Below, in pieces: positions 16,970-25,622 of a stretch of DNA of 64,000 nucleotides. Position 1 is the first letter of the stretch; each line of letters opens with the position of its first letter. The stretch comes from Hyphomicrobiales bacterium (lineage in GTDB: Bacteria > Pseudomonadota > Alphaproteobacteria > Rhizobiales > Beijerinckiaceae), in assembly GCA_019075865.1 (NCBI GenBank), contig JAGXAN010000005.1, positions 62,001 through 126,000 of the forward strand. Reading direction: 5' to 3'. Under the pieces are notes generated by a model. The model did no database searches. It saw only the letters and a program-made list of their open reading frames with translations, and was not told the origin of the DNA. Position numbers and translations under genes: made by a program.

Positions 16970-17584
16970 ATGGCGACCCACAGACCCGCATTTCGTATCC
17001 TTGTTTCGCTTGTATCGATGTTGCTGGTCATCGGGGGAGCGAGCTTGACCCCGGGTTTGGCAAATCCGGCGACAACCCGCACTGGCAAAGCGGAAATGGG
17101 CGGCGCTTTCACCCTTGTCGACAGCGATAACAAGCCATTTTCAAGTCAGAAACTCGCTGGCAAGCCATTTGCCATTTTCTTTGGTTATACCCATTGCCCG
17201 GATGTCTGCCCGGCGAGTCTGGCCGAACTCACGCAGGATCTGGCAGGCATGGGTGCCGAAGCGGATAAACTGCACGTCGTGTTTGTGTCCCTCGACCCCG
17301 AACGCGACACACCCGCCATCATGAAAAGCTATCTCAGCGCATTTGATCCGCGCATCGTCGGCCTCACCGGCACCCCGGATGCGGTCGCCGCCGTCGCCAA
17401 AAGCTATCACGTCTTTTGGGAAAAAGTGCCAGGCTCAGGTGCCGATTACACGCTCAACCACACAGCCGCCACCTATTTGATGAACGCGGCAGGCGAATTT
17501 GCCGGATTTTTCGATTTTAGAGCCACAAGCGCGCAACAGACCGCCAAGCTGAAGCAATTGGTGGAAACCGGCAATGCCATGTAA
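16970..17584 (+). CDS. SCO1/SenC family copper-delivery protein
   Basis: This 204-residue protein has an N-terminal hydrophobic helix at about 10-28 (anchor or signal) followed by a thioredoxin-like fold. The copper site is complete: GYTHCPDVCPASL places Cys76 and Cys80, and TLNHTAATYL places His164. Further family marks are VSLDPERDTPAIM and FWEKVPG. It acts in CuA-centre assembly of cytochrome c oxidase, with the PCuAC protein encoded just upstream. The start is ATG 16970. The two genes probably form one copper-delivery operon. Confidence 0.94.
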   Translation: MATHRPAFRILVSLVSMLLVIGGASLTPGLANPATTRTGKAEMGGAFTLVDSDNKPFSSQKLAGKPFAIFFGYTHCPDVCPASLAELTQDLAGMGAEADKLHVVFVSLDPERDTPAIMKSYLSAFDPRIVGLTGTPDAVAAVAKSYHVFWEKVPGSGADYTLNHTAATYLMNAAGEFAGFFDFRATSAQQTAKLKQLVETGNAM

Positions 17585-17628
17585 CGCAGCTTCATGTAAC
17601 GCGGTGCGTATGAACGACGACAGATAAC

Positions 17629-17659
17629 CCGCCGCATCGGCTGCCTACCGGCGGTTTTT
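17629..17659 (+). terminator. Possible intrinsic terminator after the SCO1 gene
   Basis: CCGCCG (17629-17634) pairs with CGGCGG (17649-17654) and is followed at once by TTTTT. The stem is short and the loop is 14 bases. It overlaps the last codons of the convergent aminotransferase gene, so base composition of that coding end could mimic it. Confidence 0.4.
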
Positions 17660-18826
17660 GGCGAGGAATTCTTCGATTCTTGCCAATGCCTTGAGGATGT
17701 TCTCGGTCGAATTGGCATAAGATAGCCGGATGAAACCTTCCCCATAAACCCCGAAATCCGGGCCGCCTATGGTCGCAACCCCCGCTTCCTCCAGCAAGGC
17801 CGAAGCCAGCGGCTTCGCCTTCCAGCCCGTGGCGCTGATATTGGGAAATGCGTAAAAAGCCCCGCGCGGCGTCGCCGCCCGCACGCCCTCGATCGCATTC
17901 AGACCCTCCACCACCACCCGGCGGCGACGGTCAAACTCGGCCACCATCTGGCCAACGCAATCCTGAGGCCCGGCAAGCGCCGCGAGCCCGGCATATTGCG
18001 CACTGGCATTAGTGCAGGAAAATGAATTGACTGCCAGTTTGCGCGCGTTTTCATAAAGCGCCTTGGGCCAGATTGACCAACCCATCCGCCACCCAGTCAT
18101 CGCATAGGTTTTGGACCAGCCATTCAAAAGGATCAGTCGGTCGGCAATTTCAGGATAGGCGAGCAAGGTCTGATGCGTGAAGCCATCATAGACCATCTGG
18201 TCATAGATCTCGTCCGACATGATCGCGACATCGGGGAAGCGCGCCAAACCGGCCACAAGTTTGTCGATCTCCGCCTTTGGCGTCACGCCACCGGTTGGGT
18301 TGGCCGGCGAATTGACGATCAACAGCCGCGTCTGCGGCGTAATCAGTGCCAATGTCTCCTCTGCCGAGAATGCGAAGCCATTCTCCTCCCGCATCGGCAC
18401 CGGCACCGGCCGCGCCCCGGTATATTCGATCATCGAACGATAGATCGGAAAACCGGGATCTGGGTAGAGTATGTCCACCCCCGGTTCACCAAACATCAAA
18501 ATGGCCATGTACATGGTGACCTTGCCACCGGGCACGATCATCACGTTTTCGGGCGATACCTCGACGCCAAACCGCCGGTGCACATCGCCCGCCACCGCCT
18601 CCCGCAGCGGCAAAATGCCGGTGGCGGGCGTATAGCCATGATGCCCGTCCCGTAGCGCCTTGATCGCCGCCTCGACAATGTGCTCGGGTGTGCGAAAATC
18701 CGGCTGCCCAATGCCCAGATTGATGATGTCGCGGCCCTGCGCGCTCAAGGCGGTGGCCCGCGCGAGAACCGCAAAGGCATTTTCCTCACCAATGCGCGAG
18801 AAGGCGGAAACAGGATGTAAGGGCAT
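17645..18826 (-). CDS. Class I/II pyridoxal-phosphate aminotransferase
   Basis: This 393-residue aminotransferase of fold type I begins with a substrate-side GIGQPDF. The PLP site includes NSPANPTGG with the conserved Asn, the Asp of VAIMSDEIYDQMVYDG, and the Schiff-base Lys in LNGWSKTYAMTGWRMGW. The C-terminal FIRLSYANS supplies the carboxylate-binding Arg. It resembles the aspartate/prephenate aminotransferase (AspC-like subgroup 1-gamma) or alanine aminotransferase relatives. The specific amino acid cannot be fixed by eye. The start is ATG 18826. It follows the large helicase gene on the same strand by about 44 bases. Confidence 0.9.
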   Translation of the reverse strand: MPLHPVSAFSRIGEENAFAVLARATALSAQGRDIINLGIGQPDFRTPEHIVEAAIKALRDGHHGYTPATGILPLREAVAGDVHRRFGVEVSPENVMIVPGGKVTMYMAILMFGEPGVDILYPDPGFPIYRSMIEYTGARPVPVPMREENGFAFSAEETLALITPQTRLLIVNSPANPTGGVTPKAEIDKLVAGLARFPDVAIMSDEIYDQMVYDGFTHQTLLAYPEIADRLILLNGWSKTYAMTGWRMGWSIWPKALYENARKLAVNSFSCTNASAQYAGLAALAGPQDCVGQMVAEFDRRRRVVVEGLNAIEGVRAATPRGAFYAFPNISATGWKAKPLASALLEEAGVATIGGPDFGVYGEGFIRLSYANSTENILKALARIEEFLAKNRR

Positions 18827-18870
18827 GGCTGGCTCGTGATGTGCGATCTGGGGATAGGCTCAGGCGGGGT

Positions 18871-21800
18871 TCATTTGCCCTTGTTTTCAAGCTGTGCCTT
18901 CAAAGCCAGCAGTTTGGCAAAAGGCGAGTCCGGGTCGGGCTGTCGATCGCGCGGAGCCGGCTTCTGGCTGCTGGCAAAATGCGCGTCACCGGATTTGCCG
19001 GTGCGCGGCGGGCCATCCTTGCGCGGCCCGCCCATATGCGTGCGGCCATTTTGCGCACGATCACCTTGCGGACGACCGGAATTTGGGCGCGCATTTTGCG
19101 GGCGCTCGGCTGGCGGTGCGCGACGCGATTCGGTTGCCGCCAAACGCTCCTGCGCCAGACGGATCAATTCAGGGTCCGGCACCGTGCTGAATTGCGGCTT
19201 GTCAGGCACGGGCTTGCGATTGGGTTTGTGACGCGGTTTGGGCGTTTCACCTTCTGCTGCACCACCTGCAGCTTCACCATTCGCCACGGCACCACCCGCG
19301 CGACGGTTTGGCCCGTCACTTTTAGGCCCCTTGTGGGAGCGTGGCCGCTGCTGGTTATGATGATGGCGATGTGGATGCCAGGTTTCGATCTGCACAGCCT
19401 CAACCACCGCCTCGATGGTCGCGGCGGCAACTTCCGGCACTGCCGCAGATGCTTCGGCTGCAGATGTATCGGCCACAGGTTCTTCGGCCACAGCCGCCTC
19501 TGCCACTGGTGGCTCAGCCTCGACGGCTACGGCCTCAACTGCCACAGTTTCCGGTTCGGTTTGCGCCGTCTGTGCGGCAGGCTCGACCTCGGGAGTTGAT
19601 GGCTCGGCGGCGACTTTGACTTCCGTCTCCGGCCCATCCGGCGCGTCGGTAACGGGTGGCGCAGCCTCGGCGGCATCCCCATCCGCCGTTGCAACCGTTT
19701 CCGTCTCCGTAATGCTTGCAGGTGCGGACGCTTTTACGGGCGCACGCGCCGCTTCGGGAACCAGCGGCACGGTAATGGCCGGGCCAGTCCGCGATTGGCT
19801 GGTATAGCCCAAGGATCGCAAGATAGACGCAAAAGCCTCACCCGAGCAGCCTACCAGCGACGTCATCGGCACGATCACCACAAAACCATCGCCATCCGCC
19901 GCGCCGGGCGGCGGTGCGCCGGGGGTCGTGCCCGGCCGGTAAGCAATGGCGGGGCGGATCAAGTCCGCCAGCCGCTCCAGAATATCAACCCGCACGGCCC
20001 TTTCGCCGCACACTTTGAAGCCGGCAGCGCGATAGAACCCCTTGTTGACCTCCGGGTCCGCGGCAAACGATGTGCGCCCGGAGCTTGCCAGATGCGGCAC
20101 GTCTTCGGCACCTTTCAACTCGCTGGCCTTGTCGTTTTTCAACGCCCACAATTGCGCGGCAAGCGCGCGCGGGGCCGGTTTCAGCAACAACGGCAGATAA
20201 AGGTGGAATGCGCCAAAGCGCACGCCCAGACCGCGAAGCGCCGCGCGCCCCTCCGGGTCCAGCGTCTTCAGCGATTCAGCCACCCGGCTGCGCTCCAGAA
20301 CACCCAAGGCTTCAGCCACCTGAAAGGCAATGCCGCGTGCCGCGCCTTCGATCGCGGTATTGTTTTCCAACTCCACCAGCGCACCGAGCAATTTGGTGAC
20401 ATGCTGCCCCAGCCATAGGTCGAGCCGCCGCTGCACCTGCTCCAGGCCACTGCCCGTCAAGGTCTCATCCGATAACACCTGGACGCGCGGCTTCAGAATA
20501 TGATCGCCAGCGGCGATTTTCCCGACCGCCTCACCAAGCCAGCGGATGATGCCGTCGTTGGCCAGCACAAATGCCGTATCCACCGCCTCATGCACGCGCA
20601 AGGCACGCGCTTCGATCTCGATCGCCAGCACCTTTTGCGCGACGGTATTCAGGGTCTTGGCCGCTTCACCTGATGCCAGTGGATCCGCCGTAAAGCGGAA
20701 CCCGTGAAGTGTCCCGACATGCTGACCCTCGACCAGCACATCCCCCATTGCGGTGATTTCCGCTTCCAACATTTCGTTTTCTCTCAGCCTGCGGGTCAAA
20801 AAACTTGTTCGCCGGTCCACAAAGCGTTGGGCCAGCTTGATATGCAAGGCATCCGACAAACTATCTTCAATCTGTCGGGCCATTCCCTGCCAATGTTCAG
20901 GGTTCTTAAGCCAATCGGAACGATTTGCAACAAAGCTCCACGTTCGTATATGCGAAATACGTGCAGAAAGCGCTTCAATCTCGCCATCATTACGGTCAAG
21001 CGGCTGAATTTGGGCCGCTATCCAGTCATCCGGTATTTTTCCAGCCCGCACGATAAACCGATAGATCGAAAGGGCAAGATCGGCATGTGCGGAAGGTGAC
21101 AGCTTGCGGTAGTCGGGAATCTGACACGCATCCCACAGCCGCGCTATATCGGCCTTGGTGGCGGCGATCCGGCAAATCTCGGCGTCGCGGCTGGCACATT
21201 CCAGCACCAATTGGTCGGTTGCGATTGGCGAGCGCGACAGCCCGGCATATTTGGGCAATGTGTCGAGACTTTTCTGCAAATTGGCAATCGAGGTGAAATC
21301 AAGATCGGTCGAGCGCCACTGTAATGGCCCGACCGGCTCGAATTGATGCCGTTCGAGCCGCTCCACCAGTTCAGCGTCAAACGCACTGCATCGCCCGGTG
21401 GTGCCAAACGTCCCATCGCGGGTATGGCGCCCGGCACGCCCGGCAATCTGCCCAATTTCCGCCGGATGCAGCCGCCGGTAATGCCAACCATCAAATTTGC
21501 GATCCCCGGCAAAGGCCACATGGTCGACATCCAGATTAAGGCCCATGCCGATCGCATCGGTGGCGACGATATAATCCACATCGCCGTTTTGATACATGTC
21601 GATCTGCGCATTGCGGGTGCGCGGGCTCAACGCGCCCAAAACCACCGCCGCCCCGCCCTTTTGGCGGCGAATCCATTCGGCGATGGCGTAAACTTCCTCC
21701 GCCGAAAACGCGACAATCACCGAGCGCCGGGGCAGGCGAACAATTTTACGCTCCCCGGCAAAGGTCAAGGTCGAAAGCCGCTCACGCTGCAGAATATGCA

Positions 21801-22260
21801 CCCCCGGCAGCAATTGCAGCACCCGCTCCAACATGGTCGATGCACCAAGCAGCAATGTTTCGGCAAAGCCGCGCCGGTTCAGCAAACGGTCGGTAAAAAT
21901 ATGGCCACGGTCAAGATCGGCGCAAAGCTGGATTTCATCCAGCGCGACAAAGGCGACATCCAGGTCGCGCGGCATTGCCTCCACGGTGCAAATCCAGTAA
22001 CGCGCCGCCTTCGGCTTGATGCGCTCTTCGCCCGTGACCAGGGCCACTGCATCCGCCCCCACCCGGTCAACCACCCGCTGATAGACCTCGCGCGCCAGAA
22101 GGCGCAGCGGCAGGCCGATCATGCCGCTCGGGTGCGTCAGCATCCGCTCGATGGCGTAATAGGTCTTGCCAGTATTGGTGGGCCCGAGCACCGCAGTCAC
22201 ATTCTGCACGAGCTTTTGGGGTGCCGACCGTGGCTCCTGCGGGCGATATGGAATATTCAT
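18871..22260 (-). CDS. SUV3-like RNA helicase with long disordered C-terminal tail
   Basis: This 1129-residue protein has a P-loop GPTNTGKT at 26-33 and DEIQ at 108-111 in place of DEAD/DExH. It has IVATDAIGMGLNLDVDHVAFAGDRKFDG and QIAGRAGRH as motifs V and VI. This is the mitochondrial SUV3 type, common in alphaproteobacteria. SUV3 unwinds RNA for 3' exonuclease decay in mitochondria; the bacterial substrate is not known. From about residue 870 the tail is Ala/Glu/Val-rich and low-complexity, then basic with HPHRHHHNQQRPRSHKG and several Arg/Gly/Asn-rich patches. It is likely disordered and RNA-binding. The start is ATG 22260. Confidence 0.88.
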   Translation of the reverse strand: MNIPYRPQEPRSAPQKLVQNVTAVLGPTNTGKTYYAIERMLTHPSGMIGLPLRLLAREVYQRVVDRVGADAVALVTGEERIKPKAARYWICTVEAMPRDLDVAFVALDEIQLCADLDRGHIFTDRLLNRRGFAETLLLGASTMLERVLQLLPGVHILQRERLSTLTFAGERKIVRLPRRSVIVAFSAEEVYAIAEWIRRQKGGAAVVLGALSPRTRNAQIDMYQNGDVDYIVATDAIGMGLNLDVDHVAFAGDRKFDGWHYRRLHPAEIGQIAGRAGRHTRDGTFGTTGRCSAFDAELVERLERHQFEPVGPLQWRSTDLDFTSIANLQKSLDTLPKYAGLSRSPIATDQLVLECASRDAEICRIAATKADIARLWDACQIPDYRKLSPSAHADLALSIYRFIVRAGKIPDDWIAAQIQPLDRNDGEIEALSARISHIRTWSFVANRSDWLKNPEHWQGMARQIEDSLSDALHIKLAQRFVDRRTSFLTRRLRENEMLEAEITAMGDVLVEGQHVGTLHGFRFTADPLASGEAAKTLNTVAQKVLAIEIEARALRVHEAVDTAFVLANDGIIRWLGEAVGKIAAGDHILKPRVQVLSDETLTGSGLEQVQRRLDLWLGQHVTKLLGALVELENNTAIEGAARGIAFQVAEALGVLERSRVAESLKTLDPEGRAALRGLGVRFGAFHLYLPLLLKPAPRALAAQLWALKNDKASELKGAEDVPHLASSGRTSFAADPEVNKGFYRAAGFKVCGERAVRVDILERLADLIRPAIAYRPGTTPGAPPPGAADGDGFVVIVPMTSLVGCSGEAFASILRSLGYTSQSRTGPAITVPLVPEAARAPVKASAPASITETETVATADGDAAEAAPPVTDAPDGPETEVKVAAEPSTPEVEPAAQTAQTEPETVAVEAVAVEAEPPVAEAAVAEEPVADTSAAEASAAVPEVAAATIEAVVEAVQIETWHPHRHHHNQQRPRSHKGPKSDGPNRRAGGAVANGEAAGGAAEGETPKPRHKPNRKPVPDKPQFSTVPDPELIRLAQERLAATESRRAPPAERPQNARPNSGRPQGDRAQNGRTHMGGPRKDGPPRTGKSGDAHFASSQKPAPRDRQPDPDSPFAKLLALKAQLENKGK

Positions 22261-22660
22261 TCGTTAATGAAACCGCAAAAGAACAATTCAGCAAATCTGC
22301 CAGTTTGGCCGTTAATGTGTATCATATCAAACCAGTCGTTCCATCACAATATTAACACTCCGAACGCGGCGCGAACGAATCGCGCCCGAATCACACGCAA
22401 TGGCCCGGCCTTGTTTTGTTCACGCCAACAGGCAGCGCCTCGCGAACCTGCACCCACTAGAATTGGTAATTTCCAACGTTTTGCGCCTGTTTTAACGCAC
22501 CCACCCGGCAGGGCACGCACGGACTCCGACAGAGCCAATTGTCAAGCACCCCGGCCACCCGCAAAAACTACCTGTCCACAAAGCGCGACAAATGCGTCAC
22601 CAACGCCAAATTGCGTTTTTTTTGTTGACGACAAAGGCTGCGGCATGTTCCCTGAACAGC
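22261..22660. other. Intergenic region between the divergent helicase and pgsA genes
   Basis: These 400 bases separate two divergently read genes. The part nearest the helicase is AT-richer and likely carries promoters for both directions. I see no convincing gene, tRNA, strong hairpin or repeat. Short open frames here lack ribosome-binding sites and protein-like composition. Confidence 0.5.
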
Positions 22661-23269
22661 ATGATTGATGCGTCATTAGCCAAGCCCGGCAAACCGCAGA
22701 CCAGCAAGCGCTGGTCTCTGCCCAACCTGCTGACCTATGGGCGTGTCGTGGCGGTGCCCCTGGTGGTTGGGTTCCTGATGCTTCCCGACCTCACCTGGGC
22801 ACGATGGACGGCGTTTATCATTTTTGCTTTGGCCGGAATTTCCGATTTCTTTGACGGTTATTTTGCCCGCATCTGGCAGCAACAATCGTCGATGGGGCGG
22901 ATGCTGGACCCGATAGCCGACAAGCTTCTGGTCGCCGCCTGCCTGATGGCGCTGGCTGAGATCGGCACGTTCAACCATTGGACGATCTGGGCGGCAATCA
23001 TCATTCTTTGCCGCGAGATTCTGGTCTCGGGCCTGCGTGAATATCTGGCCGAATTGCGGGTATCCTTGCCGGTCACGCGAATCGCCAAATGGAAAACCAC
23101 CGCCCAAATTCTGGCGCTGGGCTTTCTCATCGTCGGCCCTGCGGGTGAGCGCGTGGTGCCAGGCACCGCGCAGATCGGGCTGGTGCTGCTTTTGGTGGCC
23201 GCGGCCCTGACGCTTTATACCGGCTGGGACTATATGCGGGCAGGCTTCAAACATGTGGCGGACGATTGA
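22661..23269 (+). CDS. pgsA: CDP-diacylglycerol-glycerol-3-phosphate 3-phosphatidyltransferase
   Basis: This 202-residue membrane enzyme makes phosphatidylglycerol phosphate, the committed step to phosphatidylglycerol and cardiolipin. The CDP-alcohol phosphatidyltransferase signature D-G-x2-A-R-x8-G-x3-D-x3-D is present as DGYFARIWQQQSSMGRMLDP followed by IADK. About five or six hydrophobic helices span the length, and the N-terminus has the usual SLPNLLTYGRVVAVP. The start is ATG 22661; an upstream ATG at 22592 gives an unlikely leader. moaD follows three bases later, which is the common alphaproteobacterial order. Confidence 0.94.
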   Translation: MIDASLAKPGKPQTSKRWSLPNLLTYGRVVAVPLVVGFLMLPDLTWARWTAFIIFALAGISDFFDGYFARIWQQQSSMGRMLDPIADKLLVAACLMALAEIGTFNHWTIWAAIIILCREILVSGLREYLAELRVSLPVTRIAKWKTTAQILALGFLIVGPAGERVVPGTAQIGLVLLLVAAALTLYTGWDYMRAGFKHVADD

Positions 23270-23272
23270 ACC

Positions 23273-23524
23273 ATGAAACTGGTCTATTTTGCCTGGGTGC
23301 GTGAGCGTATCGGTCTGGCTGAGGAAGAACGCGAATTACCGCCGGAATTGGCAACCATCGCCGACGTCATCACCTGGCTGCGCCAGCAAGGCGAGCCATA
23401 TGAACATGCTTTTGGTGGGGCTGGCACGATTCGCGCCGCCCTGGACAAGACCCACGCCAAACCAAATGCCGCCATTGCCGGCGTCCGCGAGATCGCCTTT
23501 TTCCCGCCAATGACCGGTGGCTGA
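23273..23524 (+). CDS. moaD: Molybdopterin synthase small subunit (sulfur carrier)
   Basis: This 83-residue ubiquitin-like protein begins KLVYFAWVRERIGLAEEE and ends in the diagnostic Gly-Gly tail (FFPPMTGG). The tail carries the thiocarboxylate used to build the dithiolene of molybdopterin. It partners with MoaE, encoded immediately downstream. The start is three bases after the pgsA stop. Length and tail are normal. Confidence 0.95.
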   Translation: MKLVYFAWVRERIGLAEEERELPPELATIADVITWLRQQGEPYEHAFGGAGTIRAALDKTHAKPNAAIAGVREIAFFPPMTGG

Positions 23525-23525
23525 A

Positions 23526-24047
23526 ATGCCAGTTTCCGAAATTCCAGTTTCCGACTTGCCAGTTTCCGACTTGCCAGCGCCCTGCGCGATCGACATTCGC
23601 ATCATCGAGGGTGACTTTGACCCTGCCGCCGAGACCGCCGCACTTTGCGCCGGTCGCACCGATATTGGGGCGCTAGTCACCTTCACCGGCCTTTGCCGGG
23701 ACGAGCAAGGTGCATTGGCCGCGCTGGAACTGGAGCATTATCCCGGCATGGCCGAAGCCGAGATCGCCCGCGTCGCAGAAGCCGCGACCCACCGCTGGCC
23801 GTTGCTGGGCGTGCGAATCATTCATCGCTATGGCAAGTTGATGCCCGGGGAGCGGATCGTGCTGGTCATGACCGCCTCATCCCACCGCGCCAATGCATTT
23901 GCGGCAGCCGATTTCATCATGGATTTTCTCAAGAACCGTGCCCCTTTCTGGAAAAAGGAGCACAAGCCCGATGGCACCGCCAAGGATTGGGTCGATGCCA
24001 AGGAAATCGATGAACATGCCTTGAAGCGCTGGGATCAAGCCACCTGA
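23526..24047 (+). CDS. moaE: Molybdopterin synthase catalytic subunit
   Basis: This 173-residue protein has the MoaE core IGALVTFTGLCRDE, LELEHYPGMAEAEI, RIIHRYGKLMPGE, VLVMTASSHRANAFAAADFIMD and a C-terminal KNRAPFWKKEH with the active-site lysines. With MoaD it converts precursor Z to molybdopterin. The ATG at 23526 lies one base after the moaD stop; a GTG at 23517 would overlap moaD. The first ~17 residues are an odd leader of three PVSxxP-like repeats (see repeat at 23529-23573), which the family normally lacks. Confidence 0.95.
   Translation: MPVSEIPVSDLPVSDLPAPCAIDIRIIEGDFDPAAETAALCAGRTDIGALVTFTGLCRDEQGALAALELEHYPGMAEAEIARVAEAATHRWPLLGVRIIHRYGKLMPGERIVLVMTASSHRANAFAAADFIMDFLKNRAPFWKKEHKPDGTAKDWVDAKEIDEHALKRWDQAT
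23529..23573 (+). repeat. Three tandem 15-bp units at the start of moaE
   Basis: The unit CCAGTTTCCGACTTG occurs three times in a row at 23529, 23544 and 23559. The first copy ends AAATT instead of ACTTG and the other two are identical. The unit is five codons, so copy-number change stays in frame and lengthens the MoaE leader as PVSEI-PVSDL-PVSDL. Confidence 0.9.
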
Positions 24048-24056
24048 AACCAGCGC

Positions 24057-24926
24057 TTACGCACGCACCAAAGCCGAATAGGCTTCCACCAGTTGCCGCG
24101 ACATGTTGCCCGGCTTGAATTGATAGGGGCCGATTTCCGAAACCGGTGTCACTTCCGCGCCTGTGCCGCTTAAGAAACACTCGTTAAAGGTCGCCAATTC
24201 ATCTGGCATGATTCGCCGCTCAACCACTTCGATTCCCATTGATTTGGCCAGACCAATCACCGTCTGACGGGTAATGCCATCCAGGAAGCAATCTGCAATC
24301 GGGGTATGAATGACGCCATCGCGGGTGAAAAACACATTGGCACCGGTGCATTCGGCCACCCGGCCCTGCCAGTCCAGCATCAAGGCATCGGCATAGCCCT
24401 TGCGCTCGGCGCGATGCTTGGAAATGGTGCAGATCATATAAAGGCCGGCCGCTTTGGATTGGCAAGGCGCGGTTTTGGGATCGGGTCGGCGATAATCGGC
24501 AATGTCGAGACGAATGCCTTTCATCTTGGCCTCGGTGTCAAACATCGAGGGCCATGGCCAAACGGCAATGGCCACGTGAATGGTGGCATTTTGCGCGGCA
24601 ACCGCCATCATTTCCGAACCGCGCCAGGCCACCGGGCGCACATAAAGGTCGCCGCCACCATTGGCGTCAACCACCGCCTGCTTGGCTGCCACCAGCGTCT
24701 CCACCGAATAGGGGATGGTGAAATCCAGATATTCGCCCGATTTCAAAAACCGCTCGGAATGCTCGGCCGATTTGAAAATCTTGCCATCATAGGCGCGCTC
24801 GCCTTCAAACACGCAGGAGCCATAATGCAGGCCATGCGACAGCACGTGCAATTTAGCGTCTTGCCATGGCACCATTTTGCCATCCATCCAAATAAAGCCA
24901 TCTCTTTGGTCGAAGGACAATGCCAT
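24057..24926 (-). CDS. ilvE: Branched-chain-amino-acid aminotransferase
   Basis: This 289-residue fold-type IV PLP enzyme begins FDQRDGFIWMDGKMVPWQDA, then LSHGLHYGSCVFEGERAY, an IlvE hallmark. KAAGLYMICTISKHRA holds the PLP Lys region, and DALMLDWQGRVAECTGANVFFTRDG is the class signature. It transfers the amino group to the 2-oxo acids of Val, Leu and Ile. The start at 24926 is an ATG. It is divergent from the MarR gene with a palindromic region between them. The stop lies nine bases from the convergent moaE stop. Confidence 0.93.
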   Translation of the reverse strand: MALSFDQRDGFIWMDGKMVPWQDAKLHVLSHGLHYGSCVFEGERAYDGKIFKSAEHSERFLKSGEYLDFTIPYSVETLVAAKQAVVDANGGGDLYVRPVAWRGSEMMAVAAQNATIHVAIAVWPWPSMFDTEAKMKGIRLDIADYRRPDPKTAPCQSKAAGLYMICTISKHRAERKGYADALMLDWQGRVAECTGANVFFTRDGVIHTPIADCFLDGITRQTVIGLAKSMGIEVVERRIMPDELATFNECFLSGTGAEVTPVSEIGPYQFKPGNMSRQLVEAYSALVRA

Positions 24927-25005
24927 GATATATTGCTCCCTAAATTTTGGTGTTGGACGACGGACGAACTGATTATCATCAATTTCCTGCTTAGCCTCAA
25001 GCTGG

Positions 25006-25032
25006 ATTTAAGTCAATAATGCTGACTTAAAT
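25006..25032. promoter_or_regulatory. Perfect palindromic operator candidate between ilvE and the MarR gene
   Basis: ATTTAAGTCA (25006-25015) and TGACTTAAAT (25023-25032) form a perfect 10-bp inverted repeat with a 7-base spacer. A second, nested pair flanks it: ATCATCAATTT at 24975-24985 and its exact complement AAATTGATGAT at 25029-25039. The site lies 45 bases before the MarR start and 80 bases before ilvE. MarR proteins often bind such sites in divergent promoters. Autoregulation and ilvE control are inferences. Confidence 0.7.
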
Positions 25033-25076
25033 TGATGATCAGCAATACCGAAAATGAAACGACAACAGGAATTGTA

Positions 25077-25622
25077 ATGGAAGCGACGCGCAGCAAACCA
25101 ATCCTCCAAAATCCCGCGCCCCATTCGGGTGGGCCTGTGACCCCCGTATCCGACGCTGCTGGCCCTGCCCCGTGCTATGATTTGATCGAATTGCTTTTCT
25201 TTGCTTACCGCGATTTCGTCGGCGATGCAGACCGGGTGCTGGAAATCTATGGCTTTGGCCGGGCCCACCATCGCGTGCTGCATTTTGTGCATCGCAGACC
25301 CGGCCTCAATATCGCGCAATTGCTGGAAATTCTGGCGATTACCAAACAAAGCCTCAACCGTGTTTTGAAGGATCTGGTCGAGCAGGGCTTCATCGACAGC
25401 CGCTTTGGCGAGAATGACCGCCGCCAGCGCGAGCTTTTTGTGACCCCGGCCGGCGAAAGCCTTGCCCTGCAACTGGCCAAAGTTCAGGCGCTGCGCCTGC
25501 AGCGCGCCACCGCCCCGCTGCCGCGCGACACCATCAAGAGTTTCCTTCTCAACATGATTGACGAGGAAGCAAGGGCCGTGACCCTGGCGCAGGTGAACCA
25601 GCATCAGGAGAAGGCCCGGTGA
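25077..25622 (+). CDS. MarR-family transcriptional regulator (PetP-like)
   Basis: This 181-residue protein has a winged-helix DNA-binding core: [44 protein letters not shown], then [13 protein letters not shown] as the wing. The start at 25077 ([11 protein letters not shown]) has AGGA six bases upstream; an ATG at 25035 lacks a site and lies next to the palindrome. The stop overlaps the response-regulator start as GTGA. The MarR then OmpR-type order matches petP-petR of Rhodobacter, where the pair sits by the cytochrome bc1 genes. No pet genes are in this window. Confidence 0.87.
   Translation: MEATRSKPILQNPAPHSGGPVTPVSDAAGPAPCYDLIELLFFAYRDFVGDADRVLEIYGFGRAHHRVLHFVHRRPGLNIAQLLEILAITKQSLNRVLKDLVEQGFIDSRFGENDRRQRELFVTPAGESLALQLAKVQALRLQRATAPLPRDTIKSFLLNMIDEEARAVTLAQVNQHQEKAR

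Noticed and set aside
21343-22668. A 441-residue plus-strand open frame opposite the SUV3-like helicase and running into pgsA
   Set aside because: It covers conserved helicase motifs in antisense and crosses a likely promoter region. Composition is that of a shadow frame.
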